A stretch of 64,000 nt of DNA, taken from contig JAQGDQ010002382.1 in the NCBI GenBank assembly GCA_030141605.1, positions 190,501-254,500 of the forward strand, given 5' to 3'. The notes under the pieces were generated by a model, which was not told where the DNA came from, made no database searches, and was given only the letters and a program-made list of their open reading frames with translations. Each line of letters opens with the position of its first letter. Position 1 is the stretch's first letter. The translations under genes and the position numbers were made by a program. Shown one piece after another: positions 50,001-59,292 of the stretch. The stretch is from Tubiluchus corallicola (lineage: Eukaryota; Priapulida; Priapulimorpha; Priapulimorphida; Tubiluchidae).

Positions 50001-53000
50001 AATCATTATTTTTGGCACAGAAATTGAAACTGGGAGCCTGCCATAGCAAAATTTTATTTGAATACGAATCGCTGAAAAATATGTTTGAAAAAATATCGGT
50101 CCATGGTGATTATTTTTGCAACGATTTCCAATTTCCCGGACTTTTCACCCCATTTTCATCATTTTCCCTGACTTTTCCATGACTTTCCAGGATAGCCTGC
50201 ATTTTTAAGGATTTTCCCTGACCGTGGGAACCTGAGTGGAGCATGCATGTGACGGAAAAGGAGAGTAAATATTTCTACTGACATTCATAAGTTCTTATCA
50301 AGGTTGTAGAGTTGTGTTTAATTTGACAAGATATATTCAATGTGAATTTTCTTTTATATTTAAAATAAATCGAGTCCAAAAAATGTTGCATGATTTTAAT
50401 AAGTAAAACTGAACTGTTACTGTCACCTTGAATAATTTTCAACTCACCAAGAACACTGCATTTATATGTCTGCATCTGCATCTGAGCAGCCTGATTTTCT
50501 GCCTGCTCTAATCGGGTTGGCATTTTCAGGCCTCCGTACTTCTTCCAGTATGTCCAGCAGTTGGCACAAACACGACAGTGCAGGTGCGATGCACCCCAAG
50601 CATACCTGGGAAAAAAAACGTAAATAAAAATAGTGAAGTTCAACACAATAATTGCAGAAGAATTTAAAGTCAACAAACTGATCATTAGTGCCTTGGAATA
50701 TTTTATACAATTTGCCACTCAGTACGCCAAGTTCAAGCCACTAGTAACAAGGATTATGTATTTTGACATGCATTTTTGAGGATAGAAGCTTCTCACAGTA
50801 TCCTTTAAGATGAGAAATTGAACTGCTCATTTTTATTTATTTATTTTTAGTTATTACGAAAACACCAAACAACAATACAATATAGCAAAACACATTACGA
50901 TGACAAGGTGTACATAAGATTATATAATTACATTAATTTCATAATAAAATTGGCATGACATGATATCATTAATGATGCAGGTGTTAGGGTGCAAAAAGGG
51001 AAGGTAAAAAATGATGGACTGATAGTGTAGGAGATGGGAATTAGTACGATTAGGTTAGTGAAATGATGTGGATTAGTTGAATATGAGATTGCTATTAAGA
51101 CATTGCAAAAATATATATATATATTTATGAACAGAAGTACACTATCGGCCAGTCTGTCACTCACTGTAAATCTGAACATACGCGTGAACATACTATACAA
51201 GGTCAACCTTTAATTCGCATTAAAGAATAAAGTTTTCAAACTTTTTTTGAATCTTGGTAACGACGAAGTTGAATTAGTACTTGCAGGTATTTTGTTCCGC
51301 ATGGTTATTGTCTCTTTACCACATTTGGAAGCACTTATCTCAAGAAATCTCTGACAGATAAACCCAATTGCCAAAACAGCTTACCACTGATGTGAAACAC
51401 TGGTAAAGCAGCTTTCACACGCACGAGAATCGACACCCTCAAATCCATTTCTTTGGCCCTGAATTGCTGCAGGGTTAGGTTTGTTGTAGTTTGGAATGTA
51501 CACTTGTTTCAACTTGCTTTCTGCCTCAACGGCTTTTACACGTTTCTGCTGTACATAACGGTCTGTTGTTTTCCACATGTAGTAGTATCTGAAATAAAAA
51601 AATGGATCACATAGAGTATAAAAAAACATAAAATTTTGAATGATCACCCAACGAAAAGATCGACGCTGGTCTCCACCAACTATGGCTTCGAACAATAACC
51701 TTTATTGAAAAATACTAAGCTAGAAAATTAATGCAGTGTTTGTGTTCTTTTTAAACAACTTTCACTCTTATAATTTCCAAACACACTTTTTTATCAAAAA
51801 ACCATTTTACCATATTTCCAAGAAACACTTAAGCTCTTAAAAGGTTTTTCAGACCTAATATTATATTACTACTCCTTGCAAAATAAAATTATGGATGTAA
51901 AATTGCAATCTAGCACCTGGATGTAAGGTATACCACTAATGTCACACAACTACATAAGGTAAAAGCAAAAAAACTAACCAGTTCTTCATAATTTTAATGG
52001 CTACTCAAGCATCTGTTTATCTTAAGCAACAATTCAATGAACAAACACTTCACAATTAAATAGTACAGCAGGAAATAAAGTTAAGATTATATACTAAAGA
52101 GTGATTGCTCTGAGTTCTAACAATTTCTCATCATTGTTTCATCTGCCATATTGGTGAACTGTTGACAAGTTGGCTTCTGGTAGTGAAATGTCGCAAATCT
52201 TAAATCTATAAACCAAATTTTCAACATTACTGTACATGCGCATACTCTATAATGTTCTTTAAAGATTTCCATGGTAAGAAGTCTTGTCTAATGTCACCAA
52301 AATCTTTTCCGTATTTCTCAATGGCTTCTTCAAAAAGATTTGCTTCGGCAGCCGACCACTCCTCCATTTCATCGCGACACAAGACTGGGCCACTTGGTGG
52401 CACAAGTGTTGAAATTGCCTTTGAGAGATCGTAACCTATAAAAAATACACTCTAGCAAGACGTTGTTAACCGCAAAAAAAATTAAAAGTACATTATTGTA
52501 TTAATGTACACAAAAGTGCATTAATTATAATAACTGCAAACAGGTTAACTAAACTGTGTAAATAAAATTTAGCTATATTTTTCTATCTAATAAAAAATAC
52601 CACTCTATAAATTACAGAAAAGTAACAACATGAGACAGGCTTTCCAACGTTCACTACGTTTCAAACTTCAATTATAGAAACCTTGATAAAATCCTCAAAA
52701 ATCATACTCACTGCTAACACATACTGTGTTTTAAATATAGTAATTTTTAAATAAAAACTGTCATTTCAAAGGCACCTTTACACTAACAACCAATAAATTG
52801 GTTGGTTACTATTAATTTAAGCAAGCTTAGACAAATTTTTTTAAGTTATATCGGATACAGTATATAGTTGCAGCTAGTACTTTGGCCAGAAATCTAAGCT
52901 CTCTAAAGCTAATACAGTAGGTGTCACTTAATAGACTCACTTTGGGACCGAAGTGTTTTTGTCCAATTAACCGACTGAACCTATTAACCGATGGGTACAG

Positions 53001-56000
53001 TATTACTGGTATAGAAGTATGAGTCAACAGCTTACTATGCACTGCAAATGTTTTAATGAATTTTAATGGATCTGCTGTTGTATGATCACGCATAAATTTT
53101 CGAAAGAAATACTTAGTGTTTGGCGTGCTTAAACTGTTAGTGGTGCCCGTGTTTCCCCGCAAGTAGCTTCGTCGGTAGGTTCGCCTAAGCTCCTGCTTGC
53201 TATAATTGTGACATACTTACTGTACTGTGTAACTACGGCCAAATCACGTTGAAAACACCGGTTCTCATCTGATCACCGAAGTTAAGCAACATAGAGCCTG
53301 GTTAGTGCGCCTAGGAATACCAGGTGCTGTAGGCTTGCGGGATGCCCACACTGTATCTCGACACTAGGCAAGGAGCTGCACAAGCAGCCAAAGACTAGAG
53401 GGCGGAGGAGGTCAAGTGACTCAATGGCCATGTGTAGAGGAGTAAACCTTCCAAATCAGGAGTGGAGCCCCGAAGGCGGACCAGTGTGCAGTGTGCTCAC
53501 TGACTCCGGCAGCTCCTGCAGCCAACTTGGTGCCAAACGTATCGCCCCGCTTTCCTTTGGACTACACCAGGGATGCCAGCAACTGTACTGTACCTGCATC
53601 CAGCAACATCTAACTGATAAGACATTCTGGCAAAAATAGTCAGAGCTTCAAAAACAAATCGCTAAGCAAGTGACTAAATGTTTAGCTTTCAAGAATTCTT
53701 GGGTAACCAGGTTAATTGCAGTGGCCAGGCGGGTCAAAGCAAACCATTAGGCTAGCATATTAGCATATGATAAACGTTCCTGCTTATAAACAAAACGGTA
53801 CTTAACATGATTGTTTCTTATGTATATTATAGGACAAAAGCGAACTAAGATGATATAAAAGTCATAAAAGCTTATTAATCATGGGAAAGTGTCTTATTGA
53901 ATCATGTGAAGCAAAAATATTGATTCAATTATGCAGAGTTATTTAAGTCAATTACCGACAGTATTTATGTACATTTCAATAGAAGTGGCCCGTACCAGGC
54001 GTTTTTGAGTCAATTAATTGATTGAGTCTATTAACCGTGAGTCAATTAAGTGCACCTACTGTATCAATTTAATAACCCGCGCCTACAAAGTTATTAAAAC
54101 AGAAAAGAAATATTAGCAAACTAATCAACTAAGGTGTTTACCGGACAAGTGCAATACATTCATTGCATGGAATAAAGTTACATCTCTAGAAGCAGCAGCC
54201 GCGCTCATGTGCAGACTCGGCTGTTTGACCGTACTAGAACAATCTAAAGCACGAGCAAATGTTCCCACTGACCGAGCAATGACCATAAACTGGTCAATTT
54301 GAATATCAGATAATGGATTCTCTGGCGTGTAAATAAGACTTTCCAGTTCAGACACAACACGATTGTCAGATTCACCTAAAAACAGACAAACACATTAGTA
54401 CAGCAAGTCTTCACTTAACGACGCTAATGCACTCCAGCAAAATGTGACATTAAGCGAAACGTCGTTAAACGAAACCAAGACTTCCATGGAAAGTAATGTA
54501 AAAGAATTGAGATACGTTCCAGAAGCAAAAATCGATGCTGCTTAAATTGTATACATCAAATGTTTTATGAGTTTTATTCATATTTCTACTGATTAATTGC
54601 CAGAAACCATCTATCTTTCTTACCAAAATCTAGCTAGACTGGATATGGGTCTATTGAAACCTGTATACAGACAGTTCACATTTAAACAATGCAAAGAGAA
54701 GGCCTAGCCCTGCATGAAGCCATCTTGAGGCAATTTCAGGAAGTATTAATCTGGTTGTTATAGCAACAAGTTGCACACAAAATTCCTTGGCATCAAGTTT
54801 AAACTCAGGTGTCTGGAGACTGGATCGGCAAATAGATCTTCATACAAGCGGCTAGAATTTAGTACGCAGATAGTTGGGAACCAAAAGCATTATAATAATT
54901 ACACTGTTTGGGTTACTAATGTGCTTTTAGAACAAAATTATGCAATTTGCATGGCTTTTATACTCCAAATTAGGCAAAAAAAAGTTGTTGATAAAAAATG
55001 GTTGTCAGCAACTTAAAAAATCGTCTTTAAAACGAAACGTGTGTCGTTAAGTGAGAAAATGGTGTCAAATGTTCAGCGGTGTTAAAACGAAACGTTGTTA
55101 AACGGGGAGTCGTTAAGCAAGGACTTGCTGTAAATGAGAACTGAAAAGATATGGCTTCAGAATAACAAGAAAGCTCTGAGGGCATTGTGTTCCGTGCAGA
55201 TTGATTTGTGACATTTTGTTGCTATTTTCTCCCTTTCAAGTGCAAAAAGGAAAAGCTGACTAAATCACTGCACACGAAGCCATATCATAGTGCGATATCA
55301 CGAACATTTCAGTGTTTTCTGAACTTAATCATGCGCTGAGTTGTCTGTATTTTTCAGATTAATGCAAATATATGTCATGTAAGCGAAGATCTTGGATAAT
55401 CTATGACTTCATGCACCATTTTAATTCCTTTCTTTTTGCATTCAGTTGTCTCTGAAGTTTATACACTTGTCAAAGGCTCACTAAAACAATCTAGTAGAAA
55501 AAGCCTTCTGACTGCTTTTTTGCACTTTTTTTCTGAACTTTTTTAGTAAAAAACAGATCTGGCAATTGATAAGCGCACAAAAGCAGATGAGTCAAAATAT
55601 TTTAGAGTGAAGACAATGTTGCGAGGTGCAACAAACATAAAACATATTGCAATAAAACATCTCAGAAATGTGTTCAATACCGATATTACGATTCTTGTTT
55701 TTAGGCTGGTAAATTATAAGAAATATTTACATCAATTGCAAAACACACATTGCTTGAATGTAACAACTGAAAAGCTTATTCTCACAAAAAGTAATTTATG
55801 TAACATTAAATTACCTTCTCCAAGAAGGTTTTGTATCTCAGCTTGGAAGTTGCTCCCAACACGTATTTCTCCTTTATCAGCTAGCAAAGTTTTCTGCGTC
55901 GGATCATAGACTAATGAGTAGAAGAAAGCATCATCTCTGTCTAAGTAGCTGTTCAACGATTCAGTCTCATTTAGTAAGGCAACCGAGCATTTACCTCTGA

Positions 56001-58478
56001 TATGTGTGGCAGGGAGTGTTTCAACCTAAATACAAAATAAATTGTGATAAGCACAGTTTAGATTGTTGTAACTTGAGCTTGTTAACGAAGTTATATTGAA
56101 GTTCATTTCTGAACAAATTCTGAAAGTAAGCAATTAATCAAGTTAAGCATTTTATCATTACTAGGGTTCAATCAAAAAATGCTTCTTAATAGTGTTTCCA
56201 TGGGTACAATGCACCCAAGTAATTCATCACATTGTTTACTACCAGTGCCTGATAGTTCTACCCAATTCACACAATGAAAATGCAAACGTTATTGTTAAGA
56301 CGATATTGATCATTTAAGAATTTAAAATATAAAGGCCACCTTCTGCTGCACACTTCTGCAGTAACAGACAATTAACTGCTGCCTTGGCAGTGCCCAAGGC
56401 TAACAGCCAGATGACAGATGACGCCACTTTTGACATAGAGGTGACTTACAAAAAACAATTCATTACGATGAGGCTAACTATCCAAATAAAACTATTTATT
56501 AAAGGAAAAGCTGATGATTGTTTAGACTCAATCTCATTTTAATTTACTGTCCAAAATATAAATTTTCTTGCCAATGAAAGTTAGCAATTGTCTCTTATAT
56601 TTGAATAATAAGCTTAGAAAGTTAATTAATGGCAACCAAACACAACTATTGCTTACGTCAGAAACTAATCACAGTTTGGGCAATGGCAGGTATCTTCCCT
56701 TGCGTGTCAAGCACATTTACAGTGTTATAGTACTGCGATGTCACGAAAATGGGCTCTATGTCATATGACGTCAGAAACTAACACTGCAGTTCATGATCAT
56801 GGTTGTCACGGTAACGCCTTCTATTTGGCGGTCACATGCATGTGACAAAAAGGCGCTGTTGCCAATCTTAGTAGATTCACTGAGCCGTGCATAGCTTTGA
56901 AAGTTTAACAAAATTTGAGTATCCAAGGCAATTATTATTTAATCTCAGCTTTGATTTAAGAAAAGCTATTATAGTTTTCAATATTTTAGAGCACACTTTA
57001 TTCTGAACTAATGTTTACCCAATCGTCCGGTTTTCCTTTAACAATTAAAAACCTATTTCACATCACTAACAATGATATGAATACTCGGATTTTTTAGTTT
57101 AACAACACACAAAAAGGATAATATTGATTATTTCATTCCCCTAGCCTCTACAAGTATTAATAGACCTCAGCACAGTACCTAGGCTGACATATCTGACTCA
57201 CTGATAAAAGCGTGTAATTAAGTAGTTCAGGAGTCTGACAGAATAAAACAGCCAAATATGGCATGAAGCAAAACATTAACTTTCGTGAGTTTCAGCTCAC
57301 GAGTTGTCCCTCAGCATGCAATAAATGAATGCTTGTTGTTAATGTAACAGTGCAGTTAGTTGACATATACCAACGTTGCTTTTATTTTAATAATATAAAT
57401 GACTTTAATTTCTTCACTGCTGTTGTATCTTAACAATTGTGCACCCAGGTACCCGACAATAATAATAATAATAATAATAATAATAGTAATTTTATCTTCC
57501 TCCATAAATATACAATGATTTGACAATAAAATACACAAAAATACAAACGAACATAGGAAAAAGGGTGGCGAAAAACCAAAGGTTATCGAGTCAACCACCC
57601 TTCTCAAAGGACAGTAAACAAAAGGATGCTAATGACACTAGACACAACTATATTAAAAAATACATAAACGTGCAGAAATACAAAAACAAAAATACAACAG
57701 CAAAAAAAATCAAAAACCAAAAACCATGACAAATTTGCAAACTACTAAGCAACTCATAGAAAGTGAGTTTGCACCTTATAAAAAATGTTTTTTATAAGGT
57801 GTAAGGAAAATGGTATCGGTGTTAGATTTCTTCTGCACTTGTAAACACTACTTCCTAATATTACATTTTGATACTAAGACCTTACACAAAGTTAATTCCT
57901 GAGAAATTATGAACAGATTCAGTAAAACTAAGTGGTTGGAACAAACCTGTAAACATGAAAACTGTGAAAGCATTAAAAATAGATAAAACTGTTTTGATAA
58001 AAATGCTAATCTACTACTATAACACATCTTAACTGCATAAATAATAAATACACAGCTAAATAATAAAAAAATTGACAATTGCTTACCTGTCGGGAAAGAA
58101 AAAGTTCGCGATGCCGCAACTGATGGCTCTGTTTTTCAGACAGTTTATCATCATGCTCTTCTTCAAGAGCACTCTGATGTTTATCTGCCAGCATAAGCAG
58201 GCCTCCGGATATGTCCCGACGTCGATAAAAGCACATAACTTTAGCTTCAACATTTCCTGCAAAAACAGGTTGAGTAGCCAGTATAGCAACAATAACTTGG
58301 GCATATTTTCTACGTGCTTATCAGTGTGCAAGGATACATGCAGGAAATATTTTAAAAAAGTGTTCTACTTGCCCGTTTGTGTTTTATTAAGTTCTTCTAT
58401 TCTGCGAATGAGGAATGGCGATGTTGAGGACGTCTCGAAGAAAACGTAATCGCCGACTCGATACATGTTTGCTGCCAT
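43886..58478 (-). CDS. MTA: MTA-family NuRD subunit, complete 12-exon gene
   Basis: Twelve exons join in one frame of 2,214 nt (737 aa), close to vertebrate MTA1 length. Family members are nuclear scaffolds of the NuRD chromatin-remodelling and deacetylase complex: ELM2-SANT binds and activates HDAC1/2 and the C-terminus binds RBBP4/7. Visible order: BAH about 1-144, ELM2 about 145-255, SANT about 264-316, GATA-type finger C361-C364-C382-C385, C2H2 finger C421-C426-H439-H444, MTA R1 region about 448-516, and a C-terminal [18 protein letters not shown] block. Intron phases are consistent throughout, all acceptors are AG, and donors are GT except intron 1 (GC). The start is [15 protein letters not shown], the expected MTA N-terminus. 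No stop or frameshift breaks it, so it is probably functional. Whether it is orthologous to MTA1, 2 and 3 jointly is expected but not shown. Confidence 0.97.
44145..44373 (-). CDS. MTA: MTA exon 11 (C-terminal block)
   Basis: Residues 622-697 plus two bases: [17 protein letters not shown], a Met/Gly-rich stretch, then [22 protein letters not shown], equivalent to the MNWIDAPDDVFY segment before the second RBBP4-binding site. Donor GTTTGT after ACTAG. Reading on without splicing would give a stop 13 codons later, so the short exon 12 is easily missed. Confidence 0.93.
45922..46179 (-). mobile_element. Possible LINE C-terminal remnant in MTA intron 10
   Basis: The frame reads [19 protein letters not shown] and [15 protein letters not shown]. 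The (R/K)NKHxFYLxRT..FY.GP pattern resembles the region just before the C-terminus of some non-LTR reverse transcriptases. Weak and without WNSLP, so tentative. Confidence 0.25.
46784..46927 (-). CDS. MTA: MTA exon 10 (linker)
   Basis: Residues 574-621 plus one base: [20 protein letters not shown], then a Gly-rich stretch and [17 protein letters not shown], the counterpart of the SPTILGKRSYEQ segment in vertebrate MTA1. Acceptor tttcag, donor GTAAGT. Confidence 0.9.
47406..47576 (-). CDS. MTA: MTA exon 9 (linker)
   Basis: Residues 517-573 plus one base: [20 protein letters not shown] then a Ser/Thr/Pro-rich linker ending MPREDRVS. Less conserved than the flanking exons. Included because phase, acceptor (attatag) and donor (GTAAGC) fit. 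Basic clusters could be part of a nuclear signal. Confidence 0.85.
48884..48967. repeat. 42-bp direct duplication in MTA intron 8
   Basis: gaaatggcttcactctacca starts at 48,884 and 48,926; two back-to-back 42-bp units with no visible difference. Confidence 0.95.
49115..49390 (-). CDS. MTA: MTA exon 8 (C2H2 finger and R1 region)
   Basis: Residues 425-516 plus one base. [20 protein letters not shown] finishes the C2H2 finger (C426, H439, H444). [29 protein letters not shown] and [15 protein letters not shown] match the MTA R1 region, which in vertebrate MTA1 binds an RBBP4 molecule. The donor GTTGGT departs from consensus at +3, but phase and the next exon support it. Confidence 0.93.
49772..50234. 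mobile_element. hAT-like MITE in MTA intron 7
   Basis: Left end CAGGGTTCCTACAG; right end reverse-complemented CAGGTTCCCACGGTCAGGG. Flanks share AGTGGA (49,766-49,771 and 50,235-50,240). The interior near both ends is built of TTTCCATGAC and TTCCCTGAC phrases, typical of a widespread CAGGGTTCCCA family. 463 bp, no transposase. Superfamily inferred from the CAG ends. Confidence 0.6.
50448..50605 (-). CDS. MTA: MTA exon 7 (GATA finger second half)
   Basis: Residues 372-424 plus one base. It supplies [17 protein letters not shown] with C382 and C385, then [19 protein letters not shown] and YKCSVLG, whose C421 is the first ligand of a C2H2 finger completed in exon 8. Acceptor ttttcccag, donor GTGAGT. 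Confidence 0.95.
50836..51370 (-). mobile_element. LINE 3' end filling MTA intron 6
   Basis: Minus strand: [18 protein letters not shown] then [12 protein letters not shown] and stop, an RT C-terminus of the (W)NxxP...LPRFKKxLK type. A long 3' UTR ends in an (AAATA)n tail at 50,826-50,850. It lies on the same strand as MTA and spans most of the 779-bp intron. Confidence 0.65.
51385..51588 (-). CDS. MTA: MTA exon 6 (SANT end, GATA finger first half)
   Basis: Residues 304-371 plus two bases: [34 protein letters not shown], a variable linker, then [14 protein letters not shown] with C361 and C364. Donor GTAAGC. A LINE 3' end occupies nearly the whole of the following intron, starting about 15 bp past this donor. 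Confidence 0.95.
52246..52435 (-). CDS. MTA: MTA exon 5 (ELM2 end and SANT)
   Basis: Residues 241-303 plus two bases. [13 protein letters not shown] closes ELM2, then [39 protein letters not shown] is the SANT domain. The exon stops within a Glu codon at GA before donor GTATGC, and joins exon 6 to give IIEYYYMWK. Confidence 0.95.
52915..54061. mobile_element. TA-flanked Tc1/mariner-type element in MTA intron 4
   Basis: The ends TACAGTAGGTGTCACTTAAT (52,913) and, reverse-complemented, TACAGTAGGTGCACTTAATT (54,063) are near-perfect inverted repeats that continue as GACTCAC in both, flanked by TA. TA targeting and CAG termini are those of Tc1/mariner/pogo elements. About 410 bp of its 1,147 bp is a nested 5S SINE. 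No transposase frame. The copy is inactive. Confidence 0.8.
53231..53640 (+). mobile_element. 5S rRNA-derived SINE, copy B (box C deleted)
   Basis: 5S-like head at 53,231-53,336 (TCACGTTGAAAACACCGG, GATCACCGAAGTTAAGCAAC, GGTGCTGTAGGCTT), then the same body as copy A (ACTGTATCTCGACACTAGGC, GGAGTGGAGCCCCGAAGGCG, GACTCCGGC). Compared with copy A, about 16 bp are missing after GGTTAGT, removing most of box C of the internal promoter. The 3' part diverges after about 53,575. Nested inside a TA-flanked DNA transposon. Confidence 0.88.
54142..54375 (-). CDS. MTA: MTA exon 4 (ELM2 domain)
   Basis: Residues 163-240 plus one base. Carries [28 protein letters not shown] and [20 protein letters not shown], the ELM2 core that contacts HDAC. 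The acceptor tctgtttttag is preceded by TACTAAT, a strong branch-point match that abuts a transposon end at 54,400 (see findings). Donor GTAAAC. Confidence 0.95.
54401..55130. mobile_element. Pogo/Tigger-like MITE in MTA intron 3
   Basis: Ends TACAGCAAGTCTTCACTTAA (54,399) and, reverse-complemented, TACAGCAAGTCCTTGCTTAA (55,132), both continuing CGAC, flanked by TA. Inner parts repeat ttaaacgaaacg phrases. TA duplication plus a CAG(C/T)AAGTCC terminus is Tigger/pogo-like. 730 bp, no transposase. Its left TA lies 24 bp from exon 4. A lone similar end occurs at 62,216. Confidence 0.8.
55815..56025 (-). CDS. MTA: MTA exon 3 (BAH end, ELM2 start)
   Basis: Residues 93-162 plus one base. It contains [40 protein letters not shown] and IRVG, all strongly family-typical. 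Acceptor tatttag, donor GTAATT. Confidence 0.95.
57455..57735 (-). mobile_element. Retroelement 3' end with (ATT)n tail in MTA intron 2
   Basis: The minus strand ends atggaggaagataaaattac then (ATT)n (57,459-57,491). The upstream sequence resembles an AT-rich LINE 3' UTR. No RT motif found, so the family is open. Confidence 0.4.
57772..57801. repeat. Perfect 14-bp hairpin in MTA intron 2
   Basis: CACCTTATAAAAAA, TG, TTTTTTATAAGGTG: a perfect 30-bp palindrome with a 2-nt centre. It may be a relic of a MITE terminus or a chance structure. Confidence 0.85.
58087..58256 (-). CDS. MTA: MTA exon 2 (BAH domain)
   Basis: Residues 36-92: [24 protein letters not shown], then [16 protein letters not shown]. 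The acceptor ttttgcag and donor GTAAGC are standard; the exon ends in phase 0. The loop between LADKH and SHQLRH is shorter than in vertebrate MTA1 but keeps its acidic character (EEEHDDK). Confidence 0.95.
58373..58478 (-). CDS. MTA: MTA exon 1 (start, BAH domain)
   Basis: Codes residues 1-35 plus one base of codon 36. It starts [15 protein letters not shown] and contains [10 protein letters not shown], both diagnostic for the MTA BAH domain. The ATG follows gcaac. The exon ends ACG G before GCAAGT, a GC donor in its favoured context; no GT donor keeps the frame. Intron 1 is 116 bp (58,257-58,372). Confidence 0.95.
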
Positions 58479-59287
58479 GTTGCTTGTTGTTCACGAGCTG
58501 CAATAACATTCAACATAGGTGTAGTAGCAGCCTGAGTAATAGCCTAATATGTCGTTCGAGAAACCCAGTGAAATGATTTGCTTAACCTATAGTTGAATTT
58601 CATTTTGGGAAAGAAGACAAAGCTCAGCAAAGTAATCACTTATAATGCACTGATTTATAAAACTAAAATTTTCAAATTTTTCTTTTTCAATTTTATTTTA
58701 AAGTATTGCCTATATTATGACAGATCATAAGCTATTGCTGAACTGCACGTAATACATAGGAAAGATTTATGCAGAAGTGAAAAGCGGATACGAAGCAAAC
58801 TTAAAACAGAAAATGATCAGTGAAGTGACATATAGCAGGCCAGCACGACCCATCATTGGTGCAAGTTCGATGAAAGCCAACGATGCTGAAGGACTCGTCT
58901 CCAGTAATCTCACCGTTCATAGTCAGCTTTTATGTTCATGTAAATTATTTCATTTTAATGTGCGAATAAAAAATTGAATTGAATTGTACAATAGGAGTAG
59001 CTTAACCAACGATGAATTACGGATGTGGAAAAGTTACAAGTGAGAACATTAATATTATAGACGCAAATTAAATGAAATTAAAATGCATAACAATATGGTT
59101 ACCAGCGTGTAATTAAGTGTAGCTTTTCCTCTTACAAATAAGGAAAATGCAAATAAAATCGCAGTCTCACAAAAACTTTTTGTTAACACATTTCTTTATG
59201 AAAATTCTATATTAAGAAACAAGAGAACATTCAAAAAAACTGTTCACTTATTGAAGCCGAAGCGCATTGTGGGAATTTGTTTACAAG
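58479..59287. promoter_or_regulatory. Shared upstream region of the divergent gene pair
   Basis: MTA starts leftward at 58,478 and the second gene rightward at 59,288, about 0.8 kb apart. gcgcattgtgggaatttg just before the second start codon is the sort of ACTACA/GTGGGA-like motif seen near TATA-less starts, but I can only point to it. A plus-strand ORF (58,777-58,977) ending next to gcgaataaaaaattg resembles the 3' end of a retroelement or a short transcript and is unexplained. Confidence 0.4.
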
Positions 59288-59292
59288 ATGGA
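59288..59292 (+). CDS. SRPBCC gene exon 1 (5-nt coding start, tentative)
   Basis: ATGGA directly before donor GTAAGC. Joined to exon 2 it gives MDSVDDSGLGDQ in the frame of the long exon. Chosen because exon 2 has no in-frame ATG of good context near its start and this donor fits. Another upstream exon would also be possible. Confidence 0.4.
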
